DNA of 64,000 nucleotides from Nocardia abscessus NBRC 100374 (lineage in GTDB: Bacteria > Actinomycetota > Actinomycetes > Mycobacteriales > Mycobacteriaceae), in contig NZ_BAFP01000096.1 in NCBI RefSeq assembly GCF_000308455.1, positions 1 to 64,000 on the forward strand, in the 5' to 3' direction. The notes under the pieces were generated by a model. It did no database searches. It had not been told where the DNA came from and saw only the letters and a program-made list of their open reading frames with translations. The position numbers and the translations under genes were made by a program. Positions 8,999 through 17,051 of the stretch are shown here, in pieces; the first letter of the stretch is position 1, and the number at the start of each line of letters is the position of its first letter.

Positions 8999-10252
8999 TC
9001 ACGCCGCGGCGGGATACGCCATGCGGGTGCGGTGACGGCGGCCGGGGCCATGGCCGGTCAAGACGACCGGCACGCCGAGCGTCCCGGCCAGCCACGGCAC
9101 GGGGTCGTCAGGCAATGGGGCGAGGACGGGCTCCGCGCGCGACAACAACCCGGTCAGCTTGCGCTGGTGGTTCAGGTCCTGCCGGCGCCCAGCGGGCACC
9201 GCGTCGACGGCAACACCGTCAACGGTGTATCCCGTTGCGGCGTACCGTGTCCCTGGCACGTCGAGATGGTTGACCGCGAGCCCGTCGACGCCGCCGCATA
9301 CCTCGATGGCGTAGCGCAGTAGGACCGCGTCCAAGTGCCCGAGACGGAACGCGCCTTGGTAGCGACCAGCCGCATTGTGCGGTTCGGGCAGGTCGAGGCC
9401 GGGAACCTCGGTGGGGAACGGACCGGCGCCGTGGCGGGTCTGGTAGGTCCGGGTGACGCCGAGCACGTAACCGGGCGCGCCGATCTCGGCGAGCATCGCC
9501 CGCGCGTTGCGCGGCTCGACGGTCGACCACGTCGTGTGCGGATGGAACCCGCGCCACTCGTCGAGCAGGACGCCTTGGGCGCCTTCGAACACCAGCCGGC
9601 CCTGCCGCGCGAACCGGGCCAGCTGATCGTCGCCCACCACGGATACCGCCGCGGCGAACTCGCGGTACATCTCGACCAGATCATCCATCGGTTCGTAACG
9701 ATGATCGCTCGAGGCGATCAGCGGCGCGTAGAACGCCGCCAGCGCTCGCAGCTTGCGCCGCAACACCATGGGGCGCAGGCAATCCGACACCGTGGGAGCG
9801 GCGTGCGCGAGCGCGTATCCCGCGGTCTCGCCGATCCCGCGACCGCACGAACCGTGCCGCGCGGAACCCCGCGCATCCTCGCGTGCACGGTTGGCGGCGA
9901 TATGGACGGGCGTGGTGAGCAGCGCCCGCCCATCGATGCGTAACAGCGACAGCGGGTCTCGGACGCCCAGCGCGGCCAGCCCGCGCGCCTCCGTGGCCAG
10001 CGCGATCGGTTCGACCAACATGTGCCGCGACAGCAAGGTCGGTACGCCCGCGAACGTCCCCGATCCGAACTGCGCGAACGTGTGGTGCCGCCCGTCGGCG
10101 ATCACGTTGTGCGCCGCCTGCGCACCGCCGTTGAACCGGACCACGGCGGCGACATCGAAGCCCGACTCGGGTGCGCAGAGCCAGTCGACCGTCGCGCCCT
10201 TGCCCGCGTCGCCGAAACCGAGATCCACGACGATGATGTGCGGCCCGGACAT
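8999..10252 (-). CDS. Divergent adenylosuccinate synthetase paralogue
   Basis: 417 residues from the ATG at 10252; genuine PurA is about 430. The GTP-binding and catalytic framework is recognisable: VVDLGFGDAGKG (for WGDEGKGK, Asp kept), VVRFNGGAQAAHN (for YQGGNNAGHT, His kept), GRGIG, FEGAQGVLLDEWRG and TYQTRHGAGPFPTE. The loop that binds aspartate in PurA (TTGRPRRCGW-like) is replaced by GRYQGAFRLGHLD, and the TSSN stretch by TWSTVEP. It may therefore ligate a different amine or nucleotide, as PurZ paralogues do. The start follows the VWA gene by 13 bases, and the Nudix gene follows 62 bases after its stop. A housekeeping purA is presumed elsewhere. Confidence 0.82.
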   Translation of the reverse strand: MSGPHIIVVDLGFGDAGKGATVDWLCAPESGFDVAAVVRFNGGAQAAHNVIADGRHHTFAQFGSGTFAGVPTLLSRHMLVEPIALATEARGLAALGVRDPLSLLRIDGRALLTTPVHIAANRAREDARGSARHGSCGRGIGETAGYALAHAAPTVSDCLRPMVLRRKLRALAAFYAPLIASSDHRYEPMDDLVEMYREFAAAVSVVGDDQLARFARQGRLVFEGAQGVLLDEWRGFHPHTTWSTVEPRNARAMLAEIGAPGYVLGVTRTYQTRHGAGPFPTEVPGLDLPEPHNAAGRYQGAFRLGHLDAVLLRYAIEVCGGVDGLAVNHLDVPGTRYAATGYTVDGVAVDAVPAGRRQDLNHQRKLTGLLSRAEPVLAPLPDDPVPWLAGTLGVPVVLTGHGPGRRHRTRMAYPAAA

Positions 10253-10265
10253 GCCCGCCCCGATT

Positions 10266-11213
10266 TCAGCCGCGGCCACGCGGCAGCGCACGCGGTCGCC
10301 CGCCGTCGGCCCCCAGTGCCTGGCCGACCGACGCGGCCTCGGCCACGGACCCGACATCCCGCAGGTCGGCCAGCCCGGCGGAGAGGTCGACGCGCCCCTC
10401 GGCCAATCCGATCGTCAGCGCGATGAGCTCGCATACCGCGGCCGGGTCGTCCAGGCGCAGGAAGTTCTGGCCGAGCAGCGCGCGCCAGTGCTCGGCGATC
10501 TCCGGATCGTGGAAGTAGCTCGACTGGTCGGGCAGGATGTAGTGCACGTGCCAGCGTTCGGCGAGCTCGCGATACACGGATTCCACCGAGATGTCTCGGC
10601 GCACACTGTCTCCGATGACGGCACGGATGTGTCGGGAGGCCAGCCGCGGCTTGTTCAGTTCGTCACCGATCAGGAACAGGTAGCCCTTCTTGCGCCGCTT
10701 CTCCCACGCGTCGGTGACGACGTGCGTCGCCAGGAAATAGGCGGCCAGTTCGTAGCTTTCGGACTTCTGCCCACCACCGCCGCCCTCCAGAAAGACGGCG
10801 CGCAACTGCTCGTCCATCCGATTGTCGGATTCGAACTGACCGATCTGCAGCGGCACGCGGTCGGTGTCCGCGTCACCGATGGCCCCGAACAGGATCTGCG
10901 GATCCTCCGCATATCCCTTGCGCCGCAACAGCCCGTGCAGCGTGCCCAGCTTGTCCTGCATGATCCGCGGCACCCGGCCCATCGATCCGGTGACGTCGAA
11001 CAGCACCGCGATGGGCAGTGAGTTGCCGTGCTCGGCCGAATCCCGGCATTCGCGCGCGGTGACCCCGAGCGGATCCAGCATCGGATGCACCCGCCAGTTC
11101 GCGGGCGACTCGGCCCGCAGCTGGGCGGTGTAGCCGAAATCGTCGATGCCGCGGGCGGCACGGAAGGTCTTGGCCGCGTGGTAGGCGGAGTCGTCCCAGT
11201 GTCCGTATCCCAT
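10266..11213 (-). CDS. VWA (MIDAS) domain protein, first gene of PurA-like operon
   Basis: 315 residues. The N-terminus (MGYGHWDDSAYHAAKTFR) is followed by a von Willebrand A fold. Its metal-site motif is LFDVTGSMG (DxTGS, a DxSxS variant), and a conserved LFLIGDELNKP strand carries a downstream acidic residue. VWA proteins bind partners through a divalent metal and often serve as scaffolds for AAA or enzyme complexes. There is no signal peptide or transmembrane helix, so it is cytoplasmic. AGAGGA lies about 9 bases upstream of the ATG. It leads the operon and has the palindromic promoter directly upstream. Confidence 0.82.
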   Translation of the reverse strand: MGYGHWDDSAYHAAKTFRAARGIDDFGYTAQLRAESPANWRVHPMLDPLGVTARECRDSAEHGNSLPIAVLFDVTGSMGRVPRIMQDKLGTLHGLLRRKGYAEDPQILFGAIGDADTDRVPLQIGQFESDNRMDEQLRAVFLEGGGGGQKSESYELAAYFLATHVVTDAWEKRRKKGYLFLIGDELNKPRLASRHIRAVIGDSVRRDISVESVYRELAERWHVHYILPDQSSYFHDPEIAEHWRALLGQNFLRLDDPAAVCELIALTIGLAEGRVDLSAGLADLRDVGSVAEAASVGQALGADGGRPRALPRGRG

Positions 11214-11228
11214 GTGATCACGTCCTCT

Positions 11229-11267
11229 CTTTGTTTTAGTCTATGCGACCAAAACAAAGTCGGTCAA
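11229..11267 (-). promoter_or_regulatory. Promoter with overlapping 31-bp palindromic operator
   Basis: On the minus strand, -35 TTGACC (11262-11267) and -10 TAGACT (11238-11243) are 18 bases apart, 25-30 bases before the VWA start codon. Between them and across the -10 lies an AT-rich inverted repeat, CTTTGTTTT-a-GTC / GAC-c-AAAACAAAG (11229-11259), with 12 of 13 arm positions paired around TATGC. This layout is typical of a repressor site. The NrtR-like protein encoded last in the same operon is the obvious candidate to bind it, which is inference. Confidence 0.75.
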
Positions 11268-11368
11268 GGGTTCCGGCCGCTACACGCCCGGTTGGGCGCG
11301 CGCATGCCTACACCCCCAACTCGGAAATCCACAGCGCGGCAAGGCACCCGGTCGCGCGGGACCCCGGA

Positions 11369-11878
11369 TCAGCCGTCGGTGCCTCCTGCTTCGAGCAAGC
11401 CGCCGATCAGCATCGTTCCCGGCCCCTGTCGGCCCCCCGGGCCGGACAGCCACCGAACATCGTCCGCGGTGAGCGGCTCGCCACATTCCCGGCACACCAC
11501 TACACCGGAGGTCGGCCGCCCGCACTCGCGATGGACCACGACGGCGGGCGGACCTTCCGCGCCCGCCAGCCATTTGTCGCCCCAGGTGATCAACATGGTG
11601 AGCACCGGATACAGGTCACGCCCACGTTCGGTGAGCAGGTACTCGTAGCGCATCGGATTCGACTGGTACGCGCGCTTTTCCACGATGCCGTGCTCCTGCA
11701 GCGCATCCAGGCGAGCGGCGAGCACGTTGGAGGCGATGCCGAGATCGCGGCGGAGATCCTCGAAGCGACTCAGCCCGACGAACAGGTCGCGCAGGATCAG
11801 CGGCGTCCAGCGCTCACCGATCGCGTCCACCGTGCGCGCGATGGAGCAGACGATGTCGGAGAAAGCGGCCTTGGGCAT
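11369..11878 (-). CDS. HxlR-family transcriptional regulator
   Basis: 169 residues. The HxlR winged helix fills residues 1-100: CSIARTVDAIGERWTPLILRDL, FVGLSRFEDLRRDLGIASNVLAARLDALQEHGIVEKRAYQ and the wing YLLTERGRDLYPVL. The tail has four cysteines in two pairs (VVCRECGEP and the preceding HRECGRP), suggesting a small zinc-ribbon-like extension. HxlR proteins are small local regulators, often responding to electrophiles. It is divergent from the SnoaL-like gene, and a TTGC-N5-GCAA inverted repeat lies between them. Confidence 0.93.
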   Translation of the reverse strand: MPKAAFSDIVCSIARTVDAIGERWTPLILRDLFVGLSRFEDLRRDLGIASNVLAARLDALQEHGIVEKRAYQSNPMRYEYLLTERGRDLYPVLTMLITWGDKWLAGAEGPPAVVVHRECGRPTSGVVVCRECGEPLTADDVRWLSGPGGRQGPGTMLIGGLLEAGGTDG

Positions 11879-11895
11879 TCGCCCAGTCTAGTCCG

Positions 11896-11908
11896 TTGCT
11901 TTTTGCAA
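11896..11908. promoter_or_regulatory. Inverted repeat, candidate HxlR operator
   Basis: TTGC-TTTTT-GCAA lies in the 79-base gap between the divergent HxlR and SnoaL-like genes, 18 bases upstream of the HxlR start. It is the only dyad I see in this gap. Binding by the HxlR protein is inferred from position. Confidence 0.5.
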
Positions 11909-11957
11909 GCGACTTCCACTAGGTTCGAATCCATCGACGAGCAAAGGGGTGAGGGAC

Positions 11958-12371
11958 ATGTCCGAAGCGATCGCCGAGTTCCGCAGGGCAACGGAGGCGG
12001 GTGACATCGACGCGTTGACCGAGGTCTTGGCGCCCGACGCCGAGCTGATCTCGCCGCTGTCGGGCCGGCTGGTATTCCGCGGCCGAGACGATCTGCGCGT
12101 GCTGCTCTCGGCGGCCTACGGCAGCCTCACCGGCTTGCGCTGGACCGAGGAGATCGGCGACGGGGCGCGGCGCGTCCTGCTGGCAGCCGCCACGATCGGA
12201 CCGTTCCGGCTGACCGAGGCACTGGTACTCGGACTCGATGAGCAGGGCCGTATCCGCACGTTGCAGCCACACTTGCGGCCCTGGCTCACGCTCACCTATC
12301 TCGCGGTGCGGCTGGCGCCCGGCCTGCTGAGACATCCCGGCATCCTGCGGCGGGCTGCCCGCGCCGCGTAA
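11958..12371 (+). CDS. SnoaL/NTF2-like fold protein
   Basis: 137 residues from the ATG at 11958, preceded by AAAGGGG. An in-frame GTG lies three codons upstream. The pattern matches SnoaL-like NTF2 domains: an N-terminal helix (AIAEFRRATEAGDIDALTEVL), then APDAELISPLSGRLVFRGRDDLRVLL, then strands. The C-terminal helix TLTYLAVRLAPGLLRHPGIL is more hydrophobic than usual. The fold serves as isomerase, hydrolase or ligand-binding protein, and the reaction cannot be inferred. It is divergent from an HxlR gene, a common regulator/target arrangement. Confidence 0.8.
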   Translation: MSEAIAEFRRATEAGDIDALTEVLAPDAELISPLSGRLVFRGRDDLRVLLSAAYGSLTGLRWTEEIGDGARRVLLAAATIGPFRLTEALVLGLDEQGRIRTLQPHLRPWLTLTYLAVRLAPGLLRHPGILRRAARAA

Positions 12372-12380
12372 GCTTCCCCG

Positions 12381-12737
12381 GTGGACCCGCTCGCCCGCAT
12401 TCGTGCGATCTGCCTGGAGCTACCGGAGAGCATCGAACGGCCAAGCCATGGCTCTCCCACCTTTTTCGTTCGCACCAAAACGGTGTTCACCTATTACCTC
12501 GAGGACGGACACCGGGAGCCGGGCGCGACGATCTGGTGCCCGGCTCCTGTGGGCGCGCAGGCCGAACTGATCGCCGCCGAGGCCGCCCGGTTCTTCGTGC
12601 CGCCCTATGTCGGGCACCGCGGCTGGATCGGCGTGCGTCTCCAAATCACACCCGACTGGGACGAGGTGGCCGAGATCGTCCAGGACGGTTACCGCCTCGT
12701 CGCCCCGAAGCGGTTGTCGGCGCTGCTGGACCGATAG
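12381..12737 (+). CDS. MmcQ/YjbR-family protein
   Basis: 118 residues from a GTG start, 9 bases after the SnoaL-like gene. The pattern fits the MmcQ/YjbR (CyaY-like) fold: ICLELPESIERPSHGSPTFFVRTKTVFTYY, then FVPPYVGHRGWIGVRLQITPDWDEVAEIVQDGYRLVAPKRL. Members are small cytoplasmic proteins that may bind DNA; their cell role is poorly defined. The stop is convergent with the ABC-F gene, 4 bases away. Confidence 0.88.
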   Translation: MDPLARIRAICLELPESIERPSHGSPTFFVRTKTVFTYYLEDGHREPGATIWCPAPVGAQAELIAAEAARFFVPPYVGHRGWIGVRLQITPDWDEVAEIVQDGYRLVAPKRLSALLDR

Positions 12738-12741
12738 CGCG

Positions 12742-14331
12742 TCAGGTCACCAGCGTCTCCGCCAAGCCATCGGCGGTGAGTTCGAGGCGCCGGGTCACCC
12801 CGATGTCGTCGAGGAAACGCGGATCGTGGCTCACCACGATGAGCGCGCCCTCGAAGCTCGCCAGCGCCTGGGTGAGGTGTTCCAGGCTGGGCAGGTCGAG
12901 GTTGTTGGTCGGCTCGTCCAGCAGCAGCAGCCGCGGTGCCGGATCGGCCAGCAGCAGCATGGCCAGCGCCGCACGCAACCGCTCGCCGCCGGACAGCGCC
13001 GCGGCCGCGACATCGGCGTCGGTACCGCGGAACAGGAAGCGTGCCAGCTGCGCCCGGATCCGTTCCGCGGACGCGTGCGGCGCCGTCGAAGCGACGTTTT
13101 CGAACACCGATCGCCGCTCGTCGAACACGTCCAGCCGCTGCGGCAGCATGCGCCACGGCACCTTCGGCCCCTCCTGCGCGATGGCCCGCAGCAACGTCGT
13201 CTTGCCGACGCCGTTGCGGCCGGTCAACGCGATCCGCTCAGGCCCGGACACTCGCAGCGTCACCGTCGGCCCGCAGGCCAGCTCGACCTGGTCCAGCTCG
13301 ATCACCTCCTGGCCGGGATACAGCCGCGTGTCGGGCAGCTCCACCCGGATCTCCCGATCGTCGCGCAAAAGCTCTTTGGCCTGGTCGAGCTGTTCTTTGG
13401 CGGTGTCGAGCTTCTCGATGTGGTTGTTGCGCAGCTTGCCCGCCGACACCTGCGCCTGCCGTTTGCGCTCGCCCATCACGATCTTCGGCTCCCGCTTCTG
13501 GTCCCACATCTTCTGCCCGTATCGCTGCCTGCGGTCCAGCTTGATGCGCGCCTCGACGAGTTCGCGTGCCTGCTTGCGAACGTCGCTGCGCGCGTCACGG
13601 ATCGCCGCGCGAGCCGCTTCCTGCTCGGCGGCGACGATCCGCTCGTACTCGCTGAAATTCCCGCCGAACAGCCGCAATTCGCCGTGGCGCAGCTCCGCGA
13701 TGGACGTCATCCGCTCCAGCAGCTCACGATCGTGGCTGACCGTCAGCACCGTGCCGGAGAACTGCCCGACCACCTCGTAGAGCCGTGCGCGAGCCACCTG
13801 ATCCAAGTTGTTCGTCGGTTCGTCCAGCAACAGCACGTCGGGTTCGGCGAGCAGTTCGGCGACCAGTCCGAGCAGCACCGTCTCGCCGCCGGACAGTGTG
13901 TCCAGGGTGCGATCGAGCTGTTCCACCGAATCGGCGACGTAGTGCAGGCCGAGCCGGGCCAGCAATGCCAAGGCTCGCTCCTCGACGTCCCAGTGATTGC
14001 CGACCAGGTCGAAATCGGCTTCGCTCCCGTGCCCGGATTCGATACGGTGCAACGCTTTTCGCACCTCCGCGATGCCGAGCACCGCATCGACGCGCTGACC
14101 CGCGCCCAGACCGAGGTCTTGGCGCAGATACCCCAGATGTCCGGTGACCGTGACGGACCCGCGAACGGGCTTCAGCTCCCCCGCGATCAACCGCAGCAGT
14201 GTGGACTTGCCCGCGCCGTTTCCGCCGACCAGGCCGATGTGACCGGGACCGAGGACGGCGTCGAGCCCCTCGAAAACGGGGGTGCCGTCCGGCCAGCCGA
14301 AAGTGAGATCGGAAAAAGACAGATTGGTCAT
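12742..14331 (-). CDS. ABC-F family ATP-binding protein
   Basis: 529 residues from the ATG at 14331, preceded by GGGAG. Two ATP-binding cassettes without transmembrane helices. The first has GGNGAGKST, LSGGE and LLLDEPTNNLD; the second has GRNGVGKTT, LSGGERLRAAL and LLLDEPTNNLD. A charged linker joins them (RSDVRKQARELVEARIKLDRRQ onward). ABC-F proteins act on the ribosome as translation factors or antibiotic-protection factors. The sequence does not show whether this one is a resistance determinant. An unused in-frame ATG lies 17 codons upstream. The gene stands alone between the accessory block and apt. Confidence 0.93.
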   Translation of the reverse strand: MTNLSFSDLTFGWPDGTPVFEGLDAVLGPGHIGLVGGNGAGKSTLLRLIAGELKPVRGSVTVTGHLGYLRQDLGLGAGQRVDAVLGIAEVRKALHRIESGHGSEADFDLVGNHWDVEERALALLARLGLHYVADSVEQLDRTLDTLSGGETVLLGLVAELLAEPDVLLLDEPTNNLDQVARARLYEVVGQFSGTVLTVSHDRELLERMTSIAELRHGELRLFGGNFSEYERIVAAEQEAARAAIRDARSDVRKQARELVEARIKLDRRQRYGQKMWDQKREPKIVMGERKRQAQVSAGKLRNNHIEKLDTAKEQLDQAKELLRDDREIRVELPDTRLYPGQEVIELDQVELACGPTVTLRVSGPERIALTGRNGVGKTTLLRAIAQEGPKVPWRMLPQRLDVFDERRSVFENVASTAPHASAERIRAQLARFLFRGTDADVAAAALSGGERLRAALAMLLLADPAPRLLLLDEPTNNLDLPSLEHLTQALASFEGALIVVSHDPRFLDDIGVTRRLELTADGLAETLVT

Positions 14332-14496
14332 ACCAGCTCCCAGAGGTTGCGACGAAACACGGCGCGCGAATGCGGGCCGCACGTGTGGCTACCTCAGATG
14401 AGCAACGGCAGAACTCCGATCAACGGGAATAAGACCTGTCCAGGTTAAACACAACTCCGGCGAGTGCGCCAGTGCAATTCGGATCACACTTCCGCG

Positions 14497-14619
14497 TCAG
14501 GACGACGCGCCGATGGTGGCGGCCACGACCGCGTCCAGCTCCCCCGCGGCTACCAGCCGCCGCAGCTGCCGCGCCTCCCGGCTCGTCAGATCGCACGTCG
14601 CGACCCTGACAGTAATCAT
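14497..14619 (-). CDS. Possible 40-residue protein downstream of apt
   Basis: An ATG-to-TGA frame of 40 residues starting MITVRVATCDLTSREARQLR and continuing as a predicted amphipathic helix. It lies 83 bases after the apt stop on the same strand, in a 370-base stretch with no other gene. No good ribosome-binding site is visible, so this could be chance. The composition (Thr, Val, Glu mixed with Arg) is less skewed than in typical shadow frames. Confidence 0.3.
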   Translation of the reverse strand: MITVRVATCDLTSREARQLRRLVAAGELDAVVAATIGASS

Positions 14620-14701
14620 GGTGCCGGGCAATAGGTTTCCGCTACGCGGAGCCCGGCGCGAGTGGCGGGCGGGCTTCCGCGCACGGTCTATCCGTACCGG
14701 C

Positions 14702-15274
14702 TCAGAGTTTGACGATCGAGGTCAGCGGGTAGTCACCTTGCCGCGCACGCCCGCCGAGGAAGCCCAGTTCCAGCACGACCGCGGCGGCGGCCACCTCGGC
14801 GCCCGCCTGCTTGAAGAGTTCAGCGGCGGCGGCGAGGGTGCCCCCGGTGGCCAGGACGTCGTCCAGCAGCAGGATGCGGCGGCCGGACAGGTCTATGCCG
14901 TCCGCGGGAATCTCCAACGCGGCGGTGCCGTATTCGAGGCTGTATTCCCGGCTGATCACCGGCGGCGGCAGCTTGCCCGCCTTGCGGATCGCGAGCACGC
15001 CGGTGCCGAGAGACGCGGCGACACCGGCTCCGAGCAGGAAGCCGCGGGCGTCGACGCCGGCCACCAGATCGGCGTCGGGCGCGCACGAGGCCAGGCACTC
15101 GACCACCGCGCGAAAACCCTCCGCGTCGGCGAACACCGGGGTGAGATCCGCGAAACGGACACCGGGCGTGGGGAAATCGTCGTGCCAACGGGTCAAACGG
15201 TCGACCACCTCGGCGGCTTTGGTGGTCCGTTCGGCGGCTACCTCGTCGGATTCGATTGCCGCGTGCTTGCTCAT
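14702..15274 (-). CDS. apt: Adenine phosphoribosyltransferase
   Basis: 190 residues from the ATG at 15274. GGAGAGG is five bases upstream and abuts the in-frame GTG at 15280, which rules that GTG out. The PRPP-binding signature ILLLDDVLATGGTLAAA and the adenine-site region KAGKLPPPVISREYSLEYG are present. The enzyme makes AMP from adenine and PRPP (purine salvage). The order lipoprotein-apt-rel follows mycobacteria, although rel is now about 9 kb away. It starts 38 bases after the lipoprotein stop, so co-transcription is likely. Confidence 0.96.
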   Translation of the reverse strand: MSKHAAIESDEVAAERTTKAAEVVDRLTRWHDDFPTPGVRFADLTPVFADAEGFRAVVECLASCAPDADLVAGVDARGFLLGAGVAASLGTGVLAIRKAGKLPPPVISREYSLEYGTAALEIPADGIDLSGRRILLLDDVLATGGTLAAAAELFKQAGAEVAAAAVVLELGFLGGRARQGDYPLTSIVKL

Positions 15275-15311
15275 CGACACCTCTCCATGATCACATCACC
15301 CACACCATCTG

Positions 15312-17033
15312 TCACCGCTCGAGCACCCACCGGTCCATGTTCCATCCGGAGCCGGCCTGGTTAGGGGCAGCGATCCCATTGCGCAACCCCTTGCCGAAGG
15401 CGATCGTGCGCGGGGTGGCGAACAACGGAATGCTCGGCAGCTCCGCCCACAGCAGGTTCTCGGCCTCGATGAGCAGATTCAGCTGTGCGCCCGAGTAGTC
15501 CTCGGCCCCGAGCTGGTCGGTGATCGCATCGTAGCGGCCGTTGCCGAAGCGACCGACATTCAGCCCGCTACCGGTGCGCAACGCGCTGGTCGCGGCGACT
15601 CCCGCGATCGAGCCCGCCGGACCCGGCGCCGACGCGGTGCCGCCCAGCACGGCGTCCACCTTGCCCTCGGCGAGCCGGGCGGGCGTGAAGTCGGGCGCAC
15701 CGGCGTCCACCACGGTGATCCCCGCCGGCTTGCAGGCCTCGGCGATCATCGCGACGGTCTGCGCCCGGCGATCGTCCGGAGCCACATAGCCGACGCGGAC
15801 AGTCGGGTTCGGTGCACCGGAGGCCGCCACCGCCCTGGTCGCATTGGCCACGTCACCGCCGGAGTACTTGTTCGACGCGGCGATGACCGCCGGGTAGAAC
15901 AGGGAATCCTGTTGCACGACGTGCGCGTTGAGCGGGCCGGATCCCAGCCCCGTCTTCGGCGCGTCCGGCACCTTGCCGAGCTTGTCGAACAGCGTCTGGC
16001 GCGGCAGGCACAGCGCGAACGCCCGGCGCGCCTCGACCGAGGAGAACACTCCGCCGGTCGTCAGCACCAGCTGCTCGGCGCCTCGGCCGGGCACGGTCTG
16101 CACCGAGAAGCCGCCCAGGTTCAGGTCTTTCACCGAGTTCGCGCCGATATCGAGCACGCCGACGGCATTGTCGCCGACCTTCTGCTTCAGGTCGAAGTTT
16201 TTCGGCCACACTACGATTCGCCCTGTCGCGGGTTTGTTTCCCCACCACCGCTCGTTCGCCACCAGCACCAAACCGTCAGCGCTGCCGAAGGATTCGATGC
16301 GGTAGGGCCCCGAGGAAGGGAACCGCGACAGGTCCAGCTTGCCGTCGGCAGGGATGGTCCATCCCGTGTTCCAGAACTCCGCGATCCGGCCGAGGGCGTT
16401 CGGATCGCCGGTCTGCAAGGACGACACGACGTTGGGCACGTTCGCTACCCGGGCCGCGACATGCGCGGGCATCAGCTCACCCGCCGTGAACAGGTTGCGC
16501 CACGGCAGGTAATGCCGACCGGGGCGGAACACCACCGTGGCGTCACGGGAGCCGGGCTGGCAGTCGACCCGCTCGATGTCGGCGTAGCCGCTGGTGCTCG
16601 CGGCGTCGAAGAGCGGAACAGGTCCCCGGTCACCCGGTTTGGTGTACCGCCCGCTGCGGGCGGCCCAGACCAGCACCAAGTCGTCACACGAGGTCGGCAC
16701 ACCGTCGGAGTACACGCCGTCGGGATTGAGCCGGTACTGGATGGTCTGCGACTCGCCCGGCACCTCCTTGGCGGTGCCGAAGTCGGTGTCGGCGACCTGC
16801 TGGCCATCCGGACCGGTGTAGAAGAACCCGGTGAGCACCCGGGAGAACACCGCGGGCGAGCCGGAACTCGCGCCGAGCGTGCTGCCGCCGTTATAGGTGG
16901 CGATGGTGGCATCGGTCGCGTAGCCGATGGAGGGCACCTGGTTCTTGCTGGAGCAGCCGACCATCAGCCCGGCGGCCACCGTGCCCGAAACGAGCGCTCC
17001 GATCAGTCGTACCGCCCTGCGTGGCTGTCGCAT
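15312..17033 (-). CDS. Lipoprotein, family-5 (peptide-type) ABC solute-binding protein
   Basis: 573 residues. A lipoprotein signal (LIGALVSGTVAAGLMVGCSS) puts the modified cysteine near residue 27. The body matches family 5 solute-binding proteins: YRLNPDGVYSDGVPTSCDDLVLVW near 100, AFALCLPRQTLFDKLGKVP near 345, and a C-terminal YSGAQLNLLIEAENLLWAELPSIPLF. It corresponds by position to the conserved lipoprotein between apt and secF in M. tuberculosis. There are no permease or ATPase genes nearby, so it works with components encoded elsewhere or has another role. secF ends 18 bases upstream. Confidence 0.9.
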   Translation of the reverse strand: MRQPRRAVRLIGALVSGTVAAGLMVGCSSKNQVPSIGYATDATIATYNGGSTLGASSGSPAVFSRVLTGFFYTGPDGQQVADTDFGTAKEVPGESQTIQYRLNPDGVYSDGVPTSCDDLVLVWAARSGRYTKPGDRGPVPLFDAASTSGYADIERVDCQPGSRDATVVFRPGRHYLPWRNLFTAGELMPAHVAARVANVPNVVSSLQTGDPNALGRIAEFWNTGWTIPADGKLDLSRFPSSGPYRIESFGSADGLVLVANERWWGNKPATGRIVVWPKNFDLKQKVGDNAVGVLDIGANSVKDLNLGGFSVQTVPGRGAEQLVLTTGGVFSSVEARRAFALCLPRQTLFDKLGKVPDAPKTGLGSGPLNAHVVQQDSLFYPAVIAASNKYSGGDVANATRAVAASGAPNPTVRVGYVAPDDRRAQTVAMIAEACKPAGITVVDAGAPDFTPARLAEGKVDAVLGGTASAPGPAGSIAGVAATSALRTGSGLNVGRFGNGRYDAITDQLGAEDYSGAQLNLLIEAENLLWAELPSIPLFATPRTIAFGKGLRNGIAAPNQAGSGWNMDRWVLER

Positions 17034-17051
17034 GAAACCCCCTGCCTGGTG

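Noticed and set aside
12607..14448. 613-residue plus-strand frame opposite the ABC-F gene
   Set aside because: Gln/His/Arg-rich shadow frame without motifs; the minus strand carries two complete ATP-binding cassettes.
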